A stretch of DNA of 43,043 bases from Acaryochloridaceae cyanobacterium SU_2_1 (GTDB lineage Bacteria > Cyanobacteriota > Cyanobacteriia > Thermosynechococcales > Thermosynechococcaceae), in assembly GCA_012030735.1 (NCBI GenBank), contig JAAUUW010000008.1, forward strand, positions 1-43,043, written 5' to 3'. The translations under genes were made by a program, and so were the position numbers. Shown here in pieces: positions 20,256 through 30,308 of this stretch. The first letter of the stretch is position 1; each line of letters opens with the position of its first letter. Under the pieces are notes generated by a model. It was not told where the DNA came from, did no database searches, and saw only the letters and a list, made by a program, of their open reading frames with translations.

Positions 20256-20963
20256 ATGGAAGCACTTTTCATGGTTCTTGCTGGATTGACCTTGGGTATT
20301 GTTTTTACCCTGGCAATTCTTTCTCTTTCACTGGTGGTCCTTATTTTAACGAAACAATCAACTTACTGGCAGGCACAACACTATCAATCAAACTCTATAA
20401 AACTTAAACCGGCATTTGCCTCTCAGGAACTCAATAACCTCCAAGCCCTAATGGAACGCAGACAACCTGCGCCCATTGAGACAGGATGTTGCGAACATTC
20501 TGAGTACCTGGCACTTCAGGCTGATATTCAATCTGATTTCCATATCTATCAACGGGTTCCTAGTCTATTCAGGAGATTAATGCCCCAAGGTTGGCAGAAA
20601 GTCTGGAAATACAGTGAATCCTTGACCTATGTGAATGATTCACTGCCAAAGATTCTGGCAGACTGGGATTGGCAGGAATTCTCGCGCCGATCGACGTCTA
20701 CCTTAAAGCAGTCCTCTCCCAAGGATTCCTTGCAGCGGAATTTTGCAGATATGTTGAACCGCTGTGGCAAGATGACAACCTACCAAGGCATAAAATACTT
20801 TGCTGCAGCAGATCTACAGCAAGATTCTGGCTGGAAATTTGTGGCTCAAGCAGACTTTGAGCATGGCTGGGCAATCATTACTGGTCGAGTCGTTTGGCAA
20901 GGACAACGCTGTCTCTTAGATGGCTTCAGTGTTTCCAACACGATGTTAAAGGGCAGACAGTGA
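20256..20963 (+). CDS. Single-pass membrane protein of unknown function
   Basis: 235 residues: one N-terminal transmembrane helix (about 5-32, MVLAGLTLGIVFTLAILSLS onward), then a soluble domain with C-terminal pattern KYFAAADLQQDSGWKFVAQADFEHGWAIITGRVVWQGQRC. With this topology the soluble part could be on either side of the membrane. I do not recognise the family. No typical SD precedes the ATG. It is followed by a strong hairpin at 21010-21068, shared with the convergent M48 gene. Confidence 0.6.
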   Translation: MEALFMVLAGLTLGIVFTLAILSLSLVVLILTKQSTYWQAQHYQSNSIKLKPAFASQELNNLQALMERRQPAPIETGCCEHSEYLALQADIQSDFHIYQRVPSLFRRLMPQGWQKVWKYSESLTYVNDSLPKILADWDWQEFSRRSTSTLKQSSPKDSLQRNFADMLNRCGKMTTYQGIKYFAAADLQQDSGWKFVAQADFEHGWAIITGRVVWQGQRCLLDGFSVSNTMLKGRQ

Positions 20964-21009
20964 AGCTAGACCAGTGAATGGCTGTTTGCTAAGGCAGATG
21001 GGCAACTAG

Positions 21010-21068
21010 AGAGCTACTCCTCAACTTGAAGGCTACCAATGGCGCCATCCAAGTTGAGGAGTAGCTCT
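21010..21068. terminator. Perfect 19-bp inverted repeat at the convergent end
   Basis: AGAGCTACTCCTCAACTTG (21010-21028) and its exact complement (21050-21068) flank a 21-base loop. The right arm lies inside the last codons of the M48 peptidase gene and the stop codon falls in the loop. Likely a bidirectional terminator for the two convergent genes; the exactness and location are unusual (see findings). Confidence 0.7.
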
Positions 21069-21899
21069 TTGTTGGTTGGTATGGGTTTGCAGCAGAGCTT
21101 GATAAGCAGGGCTATCGGACCATCGATCGATCTCTCGGGCCCGAAGAACGGGTAAGGGATGGGTCAATTCAGTATTGCGTAAGGCTTTGTAGACATTGCC
21201 AAGCTCGTGATTGACTTGGTCATAGGCTCGGGCTTGGCTGATAAAGGCGTCTAAGTTGAGCTGAGGAGCTAAGGTTGGCGATCCACCCGCGAGCTTCATG
21301 AGCACAGAGGCCATGATCTTGGCATCTTGACTGACCAATAGACCGGCGCGATCGCAAGTAAATTCAGCACAGCGGACCCAAGCCATCAACTGCATTTGCA
21401 AGCCCTGGGCAATCAACCCACCCCAAGGAGAAAGCTGACCCGCACAGAACACCAGCAAATTTGCCAAGGTTAGGTAAAGCCCATGTTCACATTTTAGGTG
21501 GCCCAATTCATGGGCTAACACAGCCTGAATTTCTGGTGGATCGAGCAACTCTAGCAAAGAGGTATGCACCACAATAAAAGGCTGTTGACCACGGAACGCC
21601 AAGGTATAGGCATTGGGGGAGGGATGCTGTCGTAGATATAAGGCTGGTCTCTCCACATCCAATATGTAGCAAGCTTCCTGCAAGAGCTGATCTAAATGGG
21701 GGAGCTGCTGATCGCTCACGAGCAGGCTAGAGCCAATATTCTCTAGATAAAAGATCTGCTCTGCCATCCCACCCAACACCGTTCTCACCAACCAGGGTAA
21801 GGCTGGTAGTTGCTGCAATGCTGCCGTTGCCTCTAAATCTAGGGGATGACGGAACTGCTCAGCCTGTAATCCTAACAAGGGAATTTTAGAGGTAGACAT
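21033..21899 (-). CDS. M48 family zinc metallopeptidase
   Basis: 288 residues. HELGH in VLAHELGHLKCEHG provides two zinc His and the catalytic Glu; the third ligand Glu is in CAEFTCDRAGLL. Hydrophobic stretch LYLTLANLLVFCAGQLSPWG follows the HELGH helix and may be membrane-associated, as in HtpX-like and Ste24-like proteins. The start at 21899 (MSTSKIPLLGLQAEQFRHPLDLEAT) fits cyanobacterial M48 proteins; an in-frame ATG at 21935 adds 12 residues without a better ribosome site. Probable role in membrane or envelope protein quality control, inferred from family. Confidence 0.88.
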   Translation of the reverse strand: MSTSKIPLLGLQAEQFRHPLDLEATAALQQLPALPWLVRTVLGGMAEQIFYLENIGSSLLVSDQQLPHLDQLLQEACYILDVERPALYLRQHPSPNAYTLAFRGQQPFIVVHTSLLELLDPPEIQAVLAHELGHLKCEHGLYLTLANLLVFCAGQLSPWGGLIAQGLQMQLMAWVRCAEFTCDRAGLLVSQDAKIMASVLMKLAGGSPTLAPQLNLDAFISQARAYDQVNHELGNVYKALRNTELTHPLPVLRAREIDRWSDSPAYQALLQTHTNQQRATPQLGWRHW

Positions 21900-22132
21900 G
21901 GCTGTAGTGCATAAGTTAACAGAGCCTTTCCCCATTGTGCCATGACTCTTTGAGGTAGGGTAAAGACACCGAAGATGTAAGGATCTATAACGTATCTGTT
22001 AAGAGAATGGGTTTTGGGAGGCGAATCTGTTAGCTTTAAGGGAGAAATCGCACTCTCCTTTGTCCTTGCGATCCCTTCTCGTACGCTTGAATCCGATAAA
22101 CTGCAATTTAATTAACCGAAAACAAAACGCCT

Positions 22133-22666
22133 GTGGCTCCAATAAAAAAGAAAGCTCAACAAAATCAACCGAATATTAACGACCGCATTCGCTTCCCTGA
22201 AATTCGAGTCGTTGATGCCGATGGCTCCCAACTTGGGATTATGGCACCGAGTGAAGCAATGGAAATTGCAGAAGATAGAAATCTAGACCTCGTGTTGGTT
22301 AGTGATAAAGCGGATCCACCCGTTTGCCGAGTCATGGACTATGGCAAGTTTAAATTCGAGCAAGAGAAAAAGGCCCGCGAAGCTCGCAAGAAACAACATA
22401 CCTCTGACGTCAAAGAGGTGAAAATGCGTTATAAAATTGATACCCATGACTACAATGTCCGAGTCAATCATGCGCAGCGGTTCTTAAAGTCTGGCGACAA
22501 AGTCAAAGCAACGGTTACCTTTCGGGGCCGGGAAATTCAGCATTCCCATTTGGCTGAAGCACTGTTGAAAAAGATGGCCTTTGATTTGCAAGAATTTGCA
22601 GAAATTCAGCAAGCCCCCAAACGAGAGGGCCGCAATATGATCATGTATCTATCGCCCAAAAAGTAA
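22133..22666 (+). CDS. infC: Translation initiation factor IF-3
   Basis: Binds the 30S subunit, prevents subunit joining and checks start-codon pairing. 177 residues: N domain ([22 protein letters not shown]), linker helix, C domain ([34 protein letters not shown]). The start is GTG at 22133; infC genes in many bacteria use unusual starts that permit autoregulation by IF-3, and this GTG is milder than AUU. No good SD lies upstream. A weak hairpin around 22044-22066 (AAGGGAGA/TCTCCTT) could be a leader element. rpmI/rplT do not follow; a convergent gene does. Confidence 0.95.
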   Translation: MAPIKKKAQQNQPNINDRIRFPEIRVVDADGSQLGIMAPSEAMEIAEDRNLDLVLVSDKADPPVCRVMDYGKFKFEQEKKAREARKKQHTSDVKEVKMRYKIDTHDYNVRVNHAQRFLKSGDKVKATVTFRGREIQHSHLAEALLKKMAFDLQEFAEIQQAPKREGRNMIMYLSPKK

Positions 22667-22690
22667 GGGCCGATCCTTGATTACTCAGGG

Positions 22691-22966
22691 CTAAAGCGGT
22701 TCACCACTAACCTGAACCCATTCATGCAGGTCGTACTCTACACAGTGGTTGGCGATCAAGGGATCAGCTTCCACTAACTGGGTGGCTGCCTCTTTTGTCT
22801 CGGCACGAAAAAACAACATTCCACCAGGGCTATCGCGCCAGTATCCAGTTCTGGCTTGATGCCCCTGCTCGTTGAGCTGTTGTACATAGGCTTTATGGGC
22901 AGGAACATATTGATCAAAAATGGCTTTGTCAACAATGCCGCGCTCAATTTTAATAAACCAGGCCAT
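22691..22966 (-). CDS. YciI-like (YCII-domain) protein
   Basis: 91 residues in the ferredoxin-like fold: MAWFIKIERGIVDKAIFDQYVPAHKAYVQQLNEQG (start of domain), GGMLFFRAETKEAATQLVEADPLIANHCVEYDLHEW. The AHKAY and DP of LVEADPL are the conserved His and Asp-Pro of this family. No enzymatic activity is established for most members. It converges with infC (25 bases between stops) and is 110 bases downstream of the MTA phosphorylase gene on the same strand. Confidence 0.85.
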   Translation of the reverse strand: MAWFIKIERGIVDKAIFDQYVPAHKAYVQQLNEQGHQARTGYWRDSPGGMLFFRAETKEAATQLVEADPLIANHCVEYDLHEWVQVSGEPL

Positions 22967-23077
22967 CGGGTTACTGTTCCTAGATCAGGAGAAGAAAACA
23001 GGTGAGGGCTTGGGCATCGGAATGCCCCAGGGCTAAGCCTGAGCCCAGCAAATTAACCGGAATTGGGTTCCCCCAGC

Positions 23078-23949
23078 TTATAGGTATTTTTTGAGGAGCA
23101 GAGTCAGACTGTCCTTGGTGGCGTCTGGAATTTTATCAATGGGGGTTAAGATTGCATTTTTGAGAGCATGATGGGCCTTAGAGGGGGGCGGCGATTGACT
23201 GATCCGTCGGACGGCTTTTTGAATCACGGCCTGGGCATTTTTGGCATTGTGGTGCAGGTTGCTCAGAATCAGGTCGACGGTAACGCTGTCATGTTCAGGA
23301 TGCCAGCAGTCGTAGTCTGTGACAAGGGCGAGGGTGGCGTAAGCCATTTCTGCTTCGCGGGCGAGTTTGGCTTCGGGAAGGTTAGTCATGCCGATCACGG
23401 TTCCCCCCCAACTACGATAAAGGTCCGATTCGGCTTTGGTGGAAAAGGCGGGTCCTTCCATGCAAACATAGGTGCCCTGGCGATGGAGGGTGACATCGGT
23501 AAGAGTAAGGGAGGAGATCGCATCGCAGAGCAGACCCGCCAAAGCACCACAAACCGGTTCACCAAAACCAATATGGGCCACAATTCCCTGACCAAAAAAA
23601 GTAGAGACTCGGTTGCGGGTGCGGTCGATAAATTGATCGGGGACCACCATGTCTAAGGGTTTTGCTTCTTCCTTGAGGGAGCCTACCGCAGAGGCAGAGA
23701 TCAAATATTCAACCCCCAGGGATTTCATGGCATAGATATTGGCCCGAAGGGTAGCTCGCTTGGAATTAAATGGTGATGGCGGCCATGGCGGGCTAAAAAA
23801 GCGACGCGGGTTTCTGCTAAAGTGCCGACAATTAAGGCATCGGAGGGTGGGCCAAAGGGGGTATCAACTTGCACCTCTTCGATATCGGTGAGGGCATCCA
23901 TTTGATAGAGACCACTGCCACCAATAATGCCAATTGTTGCTTGAGTCAT
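23078..23949 (-). CDS. mtnP: S-methyl-5'-thioadenosine phosphorylase, one frameshift
   Basis: Cleaves 5'-methylthioadenosine with phosphate to adenine and 5-methylthioribose-1-phosphate in methionine salvage. Motifs: phosphate loop [11 protein letters not shown] at the N terminus, [48 protein letters not shown] and TDYDCWH. The PE-x-LARE segment is typical of MTAP rather than general purine nucleoside phosphorylases. The frame breaks at 23745-23746: one more C (TTCCGG) gives [17 protein letters not shown]. Reading across gives about 290 residues, normal length. ATG 23949 is divergent from cutA with 87 bases between. Confidence 0.93.
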
Positions 23950-24036
23950 AATATTTTAAGGTTGGATTGTTTGCAGTTCTTCCGTAGTGTACTGGTAAAT
24001 TCAGCCTCTACAAACGGTTTCTAAGAGGAGGGACTG

Positions 24037-24378
24037 TTGATTTCAATGTCTGATGATCTGGGCTTGCAGTATGTCATGGTTTTTGTGACTATCGGGTCGC
24101 AAAAAGAGGCGATCGTCCTTTCTAAACACCTAGTTGAGCAGCAATTGGCTGCCTGTGTCAGCTTATTTCCTGTCACTTCAGTTTATGCTTGGCAGGGCAA
24201 AATTGAGCAGGAGCAAGAATGGCAGTTGGTGATCAAAACCCAACAACACCAATTTACGAACCTGGAAGCCACTGTCTGCCAATATCACATGTACCAAGTG
24301 CCCGAAATTATTGCAGTGCCGATCATCGCTGGGTCTCAACCCTATTTAAATTGGATCTCAACCCAAATGAGTTCTTGA
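24037..24378 (+). CDS. cutA: CutA1-like divalent cation tolerance protein
   Basis: 113 residues of the small trimeric CutA fold: VMVFVTIGSQKEAIVLSKHLVEQQLAACVSLFPV, SVYAWQGKIEQEQEWQLVIKT, YQVPEIIAVPI. The conserved Cys of the AACV motif and the WQG turn are present. The start is taken as TTG 24037 because AGGAGG (24026-24031) sits 5 bases upstream; ATG 24046 is 14 bases from it. CutA function is unsettled; copper tolerance was proposed from genetics. It is followed after 25 bases by the DUF565 gene, likely one transcript. Confidence 0.9.
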   Translation: MISMSDDLGLQYVMVFVTIGSQKEAIVLSKHLVEQQLAACVSLFPVTSVYAWQGKIEQEQEWQLVIKTQQHQFTNLEATVCQYHMYQVPEIIAVPIIAGSQPYLNWISTQMSS

Positions 24379-24403
24379 CCATTGCCTTCTAGGGAGATAT
24401 CGG

Positions 24404-24736
24404 ATGCAAAATACTCGATTGAATACTTTATTTACGGATCTGGGTCAGTTGATTAGCGTAGAGCTACGCAACCCCTGGCGGCGACTTTCTGTGTTAGCGA
24501 TCGCGTTGCTCTTTGGCATATACGTCGGCATCTCCTTTGCCAGTGTTGCTGGGCAGCGCGCCTACTTAGATGTTGTGGTCGCTGCCTTCGCGGTAACGTT
24601 CTCAGAGATTGTCAGTTGGATCCATTATCGCAATCGTGGTAATGTTCGCAAAACCCTCTGGGGCGAAGCCCTTAACTTTTTTAAGATGGGGTTGACCTAT
24701 GGTTTATTCGTGATCGCCTTCATGTTAGGCAGCTAA
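24404..24736 (+). CDS. Ycf20-like DUF565 membrane protein
   Basis: 110 residues with NPWRRLSVLAIALLFGIYVGISFASVAGQRAYLDVVVAAFAVTFSEIVSW: the NPWRRLS and AGQ-x-x-LD pattern of DUF565/Ycf20, found in cyanobacteria and plastids. Three hydrophobic segments at about 28-47, 55-72 and 95-110. Plant Ycf20 homologues affect non-photochemical quenching, but a bacterial role is not established. SD GGGAGA precedes the ATG by 6 bases. Cotranscription with cutA is likely. It converges with cdsA. Confidence 0.85.
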   Translation: MQNTRLNTLFTDLGQLISVELRNPWRRLSVLAIALLFGIYVGISFASVAGQRAYLDVVVAAFAVTFSEIVSWIHYRNRGNVRKTLWGEALNFFKMGLTYGLFVIAFMLGS

Positions 24737-24782
24737 GCCAAGCAGGAGACGCGGCCCCTCGGCCAGAAGAGCCCCCCAAGAT

Positions 24783-25652
24783 TTAGAAAGCTTGGGCAAT
24801 GGGCAACAACAAGGTCATGAAATAGTAAACCAAGGGAGCTGTAAAGACATAGCTATCAGCCCTATCCAAGATACCTCCATGGCCTGGGATGAGCTGGCCT
24901 GAATCTTTGACCCCCGCATCTCGCTTCATCATTGACTCTGTTAAGTCCCCCAGTAAGCTGGCGATGCCAATTAATAATCCTAAAGCGATGCCCAGCGGTA
25001 CACTAAAGGGCCATTGCAAAATCCAAGAGGCTAAAATTGCAACGGAAACACTGCCGACCACCCCAAAGACAGCACCCTCCACCGTTTTTTTGGGGCTAAT
25101 ATCCGAAAGGCGAGTCCGCCCAAATAATCGACCCACGGTATAGGCGCCAATATCAGCCGCCCAAATGCAACAAAAGGCAAAAAAAGTAATCGTCAAGCCT
25201 TTGGGCATTCGGATAACCTCCGACCATTGATCAGGCCAATACCCCCAAAGGGGCAAGCTGTGAAGATCGGCGCCAATCGATCGAAGCCTAATCCAGTAGC
25301 TGGGTAAATAGCCGCCGTAAAAAAGTCCCAAAATTGAGCTAGAGATATCAGAGATAGTCGCCAATTTAGGTTGAAAGAGAAGATAGAAACAAATAAAAGT
25401 GCCCGCTACAGGCAACACTGCATCGGCGAGTTCAGAGCTAATCGTAGCTGTCACCAATAAGAGTTGACTGACAATCATTGTGGTTTTGCCCGCCGGGCGA
25501 TTGCCCTTAGCCCGGACGAGTTCAAAATATTCCACCTGCGCGAGATAAACGAGCAGACAAAAGCCTAGGGTGAAGTACCATCCACCTAAGAGGATGATGG
25601 CCAAGGCAATAACAATGGCAACTAGGCCACTAATGATTCGAGCCCAAGGCAT
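24783..25652 (-). CDS. cdsA: Phosphatidate cytidylyltransferase
   Basis: Makes CDP-diacylglycerol from phosphatidate and CTP, feeding phosphatidylglycerol synthesis in the membrane. The C-terminal signature [31 protein letters not shown] (read with its S-x2-KR, KD, PGHGG, DR-x-DS residues) is intact. Six to eight hydrophobic helices precede it, with [16 protein letters not shown] as the typical loop. 289 residues, normal. No SD visible upstream of ATG 25652. Frame intact. Confidence 0.94.
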   Translation of the reverse strand: MPWARIISGLVAIVIALAIILLGGWYFTLGFCLLVYLAQVEYFELVRAKGNRPAGKTTMIVSQLLLVTATISSELADAVLPVAGTFICFYLLFQPKLATISDISSSILGLFYGGYLPSYWIRLRSIGADLHSLPLWGYWPDQWSEVIRMPKGLTITFFAFCCIWAADIGAYTVGRLFGRTRLSDISPKKTVEGAVFGVVGSVSVAILASWILQWPFSVPLGIALGLLIGIASLLGDLTESMMKRDAGVKDSGQLIPGHGGILDRADSYVFTAPLVYYFMTLLLPIAQAF

Positions 25653-25808
25653 ATAAGCTAATATTTGATATCTCTGTCGGTCATTATCCTATGTCAATGG
25701 CTGTTCAGTAACCGTAGAGCTTGAAACAATCAGGGATAGGAGGATCGCTTTTGCCTTCACCTTAGCTTTTTCTTGAGCACAGGTCCATGGGAAAGTATGG
25801 CAACAGCC

Positions 25809-26780
25809 CTAGTTCTCTGGCTGAGTTGCGCCAGGAAGGATTAAAGAATTAGATGGCTCCCTGTTCCAAGACCTCAGCGGGTTAACAGATAAATGCAAAA
25901 TCAAAGAGCCGCTTAAAATCAGAGTAGCAATCAAAACGCCAGTCATCAGCTTCACCTGGGATTGCAAGCGGCTAATTTCAAGGACTTGCCCATCAGCGAT
26001 CGCAACAGAATCTAGCCCAGCCTCACGGCTTTGTTCCTGGTTATAAGCGATTTTGGCACCCGTCATAGACGCGATGGTTGAACTTGAGGGGGTGGAGAGG
26101 TCTACTTCCCCTTCACTCAGTGCAGTTTTCATGGCTTCAGGCGAATCGGGAGTAGAACGATTGATCAAGCCCTCGGCAGCGGATTGATCAAACTCAGGAG
26201 ATTGGTCAAGATTAAGGGCTGGGTCGCTAGTTTGCTCAAGCTCAAAGGCTGGTTCATGGTCAGGTTGAGAGGTTTGAGTGGTTTCAGCACCTAAGGACAT
26301 AGCTTCTGGAGACGATGTCATGGGTGAGTCAGTCTCAAGGTCTGGGGCCATCGGCGCTAGGGCCAAGGTCTGGGAAGGAGTTATGGCGGCATCAGGCGCT
26401 TGAGATGCTTGGGATACAGAAGGATTGACCGGTTCAGCTTCGGCCTGCTCCTTGAGATTTTCTCGGGCGGGTGCTGGAAAGGCTATCTTGCGTTGCAACC
26501 AATTAACAATGATGCGGGGGCAATTTTTTTTAAACCAATACAAACCATAGATCTTAAAAGCAGGCTTAGACAGCGAAGCCATGGACTTTACAAGCTGATT
26601 GACTGACGTATTAGAAAATTTTCGGTTGATGAAGTTGACGGCACCTACATCGTAGAGGCACTCAATGATCAATTTAATGGTGGTCTCTTCATTGTTAATC
26701 AGATGCTCTAGCAAGATTAAAACATCTTGCAACCGCTGTTCTTCCCGTTTCTGTTCCTCAGTGCTTTTTAAAACCGGCAT
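25809..26780 (-). CDS. Protein of unknown function with C-terminal membrane helix
   Basis: 323 residues. The N-terminal ~105 residues are a folded helical domain (QDVLILLEHLINNEETTIKLIIECLYDVGAVNFINRKF, FKIYGLYWFKKNCPRIIVNWLQRKI), followed by about 160 low-complexity acidic/Gln/Pro/Ser residues, then a transmembrane helix (LMTGVLIATLILSGSLILHLSV) near 285-305. This looks like a cytoplasmic domain tethered by a flexible linker. I do not recognise the domain; the pattern seems cyanobacterial but that is an impression. The 250 bases upstream and 150 downstream show no gene. Confidence 0.65.
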   Translation of the reverse strand: MPVLKSTEEQKREEQRLQDVLILLEHLINNEETTIKLIIECLYDVGAVNFINRKFSNTSVNQLVKSMASLSKPAFKIYGLYWFKKNCPRIIVNWLQRKIAFPAPARENLKEQAEAEPVNPSVSQASQAPDAAITPSQTLALAPMAPDLETDSPMTSSPEAMSLGAETTQTSQPDHEPAFELEQTSDPALNLDQSPEFDQSAAEGLINRSTPDSPEAMKTALSEGEVDLSTPSSSTIASMTGAKIAYNQEQSREAGLDSVAIADGQVLEISRLQSQVKLMTGVLIATLILSGSLILHLSVNPLRSWNREPSNSLILPGATQPEN

Positions 26781-27035
26781 AAACTTGGATAGGTTTCTGG
26801 GGATATCACCATTATGATTTGTAATAGGCAGGGGAGATCACTCTGTAGAAATCATGCTGAGCTTTTATGGGCTTAAGATACCCTAATTTAGGGAGGGTTT
26901 GATGCTATTGGAAATCTTTCCTCAGGAAGATATATCCCTGCAGCCAAAAGGTTAAGTATCTTCCGATTAAGCCCTAGATATAAAGATCTAATGAATCATG
27001 GAAGATCGATGGGAGAGGCAGGGTGAAAATCTACC

Positions 27036-27668
27036 CTACAGGGAAAAGTTATCATCAAACTCTTGACGGGTCATGGGCTGGGTTACTTCTAAGCCTTCTC
27101 CCCCTAAGACTGTGAGCGGCTCATTATCAATGGAAATCCAAACGGCTGCCTTTGGATTGAGGCTACTAGCAGTGTATATAATTTGGCCCAGGCGTGCTTG
27201 CATGGAGCTGCTCCCCCCTCCTTTGGTAAACTCCTTTGATAAATCGAGGCGCACGCCCTCTGCTGATATCTTGATCTTGTTTAATTTAGTGCCTTCGGGA
27301 ATCGCATTGGCTTTATCGGCATTGGCTGGCCCTTGCAAAAGTCTTTCTAGGACGGCCTTGAGCTGTGTTTGAGGAGCATCCTGCTCATTGACAGGAAATG
27401 GGGTTGGATCCAATATCAATTTTTCGCCGCGATAGGCCAGCCAGTAGACTGAGGGTTCTATTTTGGCCTGAGGATCGGGGTCGGGGGTTGGGCTGGGGCT
27501 AGGGGAAGGTTCTGGTGAGGGAGAGGCCGTCGTAGGGCTAGGGCTACTAGGGGGCAGGGTGGAAGAGGGCGTTGGGGTATTGCTGGGCTCACAACCGAAT
27601 AGCCCGAGTGCCAAAGACAAGCCAATCAGGCCAGCAATCAAGTTGGGGTGACGCTCTAGGTGAGTCAT
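27036..27668 (-). CDS. GerMN-domain lipoprotein
   Basis: About 210 residues. Signal sequence ending in lipobox LGLFGC, then a Pro/Ser/Thr linker (SPSPEPSPSPSPTPDPD) and a GerMN domain: VYWLAYRGEKLILDP, LKAVLERLLQGP, GTKLNKIKISAEGVRLDLSKEF, LGQIIYTASSLNPKAAVWISIDNEPLTVLGGEGL. GerMN domains occur in spore germination and envelope proteins; in cyanobacteria the role is unknown. The ATG at 27668 has GAGGAAA upstream; the open frame to 27701 (TTG) would add residues before the signal. It follows proS at some distance on the same strand. Confidence 0.85.
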   Translation of the reverse strand: MTHLERHPNLIAGLIGLSLALGLFGCEPSNTPTPSSTLPPSSPSPTTASPSPEPSPSPSPTPDPDPQAKIEPSVYWLAYRGEKLILDPTPFPVNEQDAPQTQLKAVLERLLQGPANADKANAIPEGTKLNKIKISAEGVRLDLSKEFTKGGGSSSMQARLGQIIYTASSLNPKAAVWISIDNEPLTVLGGEGLEVTQPMTRQEFDDNFSL

Positions 27669-27824
27669 TGCTGCAATTTTCCTCGTAAGTCTTCCAAGCA
27701 AGATGAATAACAGTTGGGGTAAGTCAAGCCTACTTTAACAAATTGACTTTGGGATGATTGAGATCTATTGAGAGGTTTAAGGCTGCCTGCAGGTTTTGAA
27801 GACGCCTAGTCTTGTGGATTTGGT

Positions 27825-29630
27825 TCATGGACGGGATGGGGACAGGGCTGCTTCTAAGGTGGACATTACCTGATCTAAGCCAAGGAGTTGAGATTGATGT
27901 GTAGCCCGATCTACGAATTCGACCTTGCCCTCTTGTAAGGATCGTCCACAAACTATGCGATAGGGAATACCAATTAAATCAGCATCTTTGAATTTGACGC
28001 CGGCGCGTTCTGTCCGATCATCGAGTAGGGTTTCAATGCCAGCTTGGTTGAGATCTGTATAAAGCTGCTCCGCTGCTTTGACTTGGTCGCTGTCTTTGCT
28101 GTTGGGAATAATGATGATGGCCTGATAGGGTGCGATCGCAGCGGGCCAGATAATCCCATCTTGATCATAGGATTGTTCCACAGCCGCCTGGGCTAGCCGC
28201 GACACACCGACACCATAACATCCCATCACGAGAGGGTTTTCCTCACCCGCTTCGTTGGTATAGGTGGCCCCCATTTCCTGAGAATATTTGGTTCCCAATT
28301 GAAAGATATGACCAATCTCAATCCCCCTGGCGCTGCAGAGAATTTGCTGGGGGTCATGGACAGCGCGATCGCCCGCCTGCGCTAAGCGAAGATCGACCAC
28401 TTGGGGCGGCAAGACAAAATCTTGCTGCCAATTAGCCCCAACAAAGTGATACTCCATCTGGTTGGCACCAGTGACAAAATTTTGTAGTTCGACAGCCGTT
28501 GGATCAACCAAACGCAGGAACTGCTGGGCAATTCCCTGTTTGTTTTGCAGATAGTCATCGGCAAGATCGGGGGCAATATATCCCATGGGTAAGGGTTTGC
28601 TGATCCATTTAGCCAGATCCTGGCTATCGGCAACCTGAAGAGCAATCAGTGTTTTACTTTGGTATTGATCGGCTACTTTTACCAACTCATTATGGAGCTT
28701 CACCTCATTGACATCCTGATCGCCGCGAATGCTCACTAAGACCAAGACCGTGAGGCCAGTATCATAGAGGGCTGCGTAAATTAGATTCTTGACCACCTGG
28801 GTAGGCCGGCAGTCCAGCAATTGGCAAGCCTGATCAATGGTGGCGGCATTGGGTGTTTCGCGTTTTTCTAGCTGGGAAAAGGGTGAAGGATCTGGGTCGG
28901 GGGGTAAGGAAACAGCTTTTTCAACGTTAGCGGCATATTGGCCATCCTCGCTATAGAGCACAGCATCCTCGCCGGCCTCGGCCAACACCATGAATTCTTG
29001 AGATCCTGAGCCACCAATCGCGCCCGAATCAGCATCCACCACTCGATAGGCCAAGCCACACCGTTGCAAAATACGGCAATAGGCCTCGTGCATTTTGTCG
29101 TAGGTGGCTCTTAAGTCTGCCTCCTCTGCAGCAAAGGAATAGGCATCTTTCATAATGAATTCTCGACCCCGCATCAGACCAAAGCGAGGTCGAATTTCAT
29201 CTCTAAACTTTGTTTGAATCTGGTAAAGCGTCAGCGGTAGCTGTCGGTAGGAGCGCACCATATCGCGGGCGACAGCAGTAACCACCTCTTCATGGGTAGG
29301 TCCCAATCCTAACTCTCGATCTTGGCGATCGGTGAGGGCAAACATAATTCCCTCAGCTTGGGTATAGGTTTCCCATCGTCCCGACTCTCGCCAGAGTTCA
29401 GCGGGCTGCATTTGGGGCAATAAGCATTCCTGCGCTCCCGTTGCATCCATTTCTTCACGCACAATCTGAGTAATTTTCTGCAAGACCCGCCACATCAGTG
29501 GCAGATAAGCATAAATCCCACTCCCCACCCGCCGGATATATCCCGCTCGCAGAAGTAACTGATGACTGGGTATTTCTGCTTCTGCTGGAACTTCACGCAG
29601 TGTCACAAACAGCATTTGGGATAGCCGCAT
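27825..29630 (-). CDS. proS: Prolyl-tRNA synthetase (bacterial type with editing insert)
   Basis: Charges tRNA-Pro. 601 residues. Class II motif 1 region [26 protein letters not shown], motif 2 [23 protein letters not shown], then the INS editing insert (about 225-395, [29 protein letters not shown] style), motif 3 [17 protein letters not shown], and the C-terminal anticodon-binding domain. The insert hydrolyses Ala-tRNA-Pro in this class. The frame is intact, showing that not every essential gene here is broken. ATG 29630 has GAGGAAA 11 bases upstream. Confidence 0.96.
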   Translation of the reverse strand: MRLSQMLFVTLREVPAEAEIPSHQLLLRAGYIRRVGSGIYAYLPLMWRVLQKITQIVREEMDATGAQECLLPQMQPAELWRESGRWETYTQAEGIMFALTDRQDRELGLGPTHEEVVTAVARDMVRSYRQLPLTLYQIQTKFRDEIRPRFGLMRGREFIMKDAYSFAAEEADLRATYDKMHEAYCRILQRCGLAYRVVDADSGAIGGSGSQEFMVLAEAGEDAVLYSEDGQYAANVEKAVSLPPDPDPSPFSQLEKRETPNAATIDQACQLLDCRPTQVVKNLIYAALYDTGLTVLVLVSIRGDQDVNEVKLHNELVKVADQYQSKTLIALQVADSQDLAKWISKPLPMGYIAPDLADDYLQNKQGIAQQFLRLVDPTAVELQNFVTGANQMEYHFVGANWQQDFVLPPQVVDLRLAQAGDRAVHDPQQILCSARGIEIGHIFQLGTKYSQEMGATYTNEAGEENPLVMGCYGVGVSRLAQAAVEQSYDQDGIIWPAAIAPYQAIIIIPNSKDSDQVKAAEQLYTDLNQAGIETLLDDRTERAGVKFKDADLIGIPYRIVCGRSLQEGKVEFVDRATHQSQLLGLDQVMSTLEAALSPSRP

Positions 29631-29812
29631 TCTGTCTTGATTTCCTCAAGTCTTGATTTAGGATTGCTATAGAGTATCCCACAGGATTTGGCAGGTAAAG
29701 ACGCTCAATAGTGATGGATCTTCAAGAACTGATTCACCTGAATGGGTAATTTTGTCAGAATTTGCTAGATACTCTATAAGTCAAAGGGGAACATCATCTG
29801 AACCCTAGAACT

Positions 29813-30160
29813 CTATTGCCAGAAATGGCCATCCTGGCGATTAGGAATGGGGCTACAACCTGCCTCTAAAAATTCACAGGGAAGAGGACCAGGACCAGGT
29901 GGCGTAGGGCCGCCTCCATTGCAGGGTTCACTGGAGCGAACCGCATAGCGCGTTACCCTGCCCCATGTGGCACGTTGACCATTGCATAGGAGGATTCTTT
30001 CTCCCACTGCCTCTGTTTTACTACTGTCACTGAAGTAAGTTGTTGTCACCTCCTGGGCGGGTAGCGCTTTGACGATGGTGGCTGTGCCTAGATATAAGCC
30101 TGTTAAACTGATCCAGGGTAGGCATCCGAGACCAAGTTGTTTGAGCGTCAGATTCCTCAT
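29813..30160 (-). CDS. Small exported protein, DUF6289-like
   Basis: About 115 residues. Hydrophobic export signal (LKQLGLGCLPWISLTGLYLGTATIVKA), then TTTYFSDSSKTEAVGERILLCNGQRATWGRVTRYAVRSSEPC, a pattern of Y-x-SD, VG, C-x-G and WG seen in small DUF6289-type proteins, with a Pro/Gly linker and a Cys-containing end. I infer the family from pattern only. ATG 30160 is preferred: GGAGAG lies 7 bases upstream; the longer frame to 30217 lacks this and gives a worse signal. Role unknown. Confidence 0.65.
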   Translation of the reverse strand: MRNLTLKQLGLGCLPWISLTGLYLGTATIVKALPAQEVTTTYFSDSSKTEAVGERILLCNGQRATWGRVTRYAVRSSEPCNGGGPTPPGPGPLPCEFLEAGCSPIPNRQDGHFWQ

Positions 30161-30308
30161 TTGTTGTCTCTCCTGAAAAACAATGATATTGAGATTTTGT
30201 GTGAACTCTACTTTCATTGTTTTGCAGGGCTATGCCAGTGATATGGATCAGCCTTTAAGGGTTATATCGTCACCCAATATGCCCAAAGTTAATTGTCTAA
30301 GTTGATTA

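Noticed and set aside
23168-23656. 162-residue open frame on plus within mtnP
   Set aside because: Antisense shadow of a strongly conserved phosphorylase.
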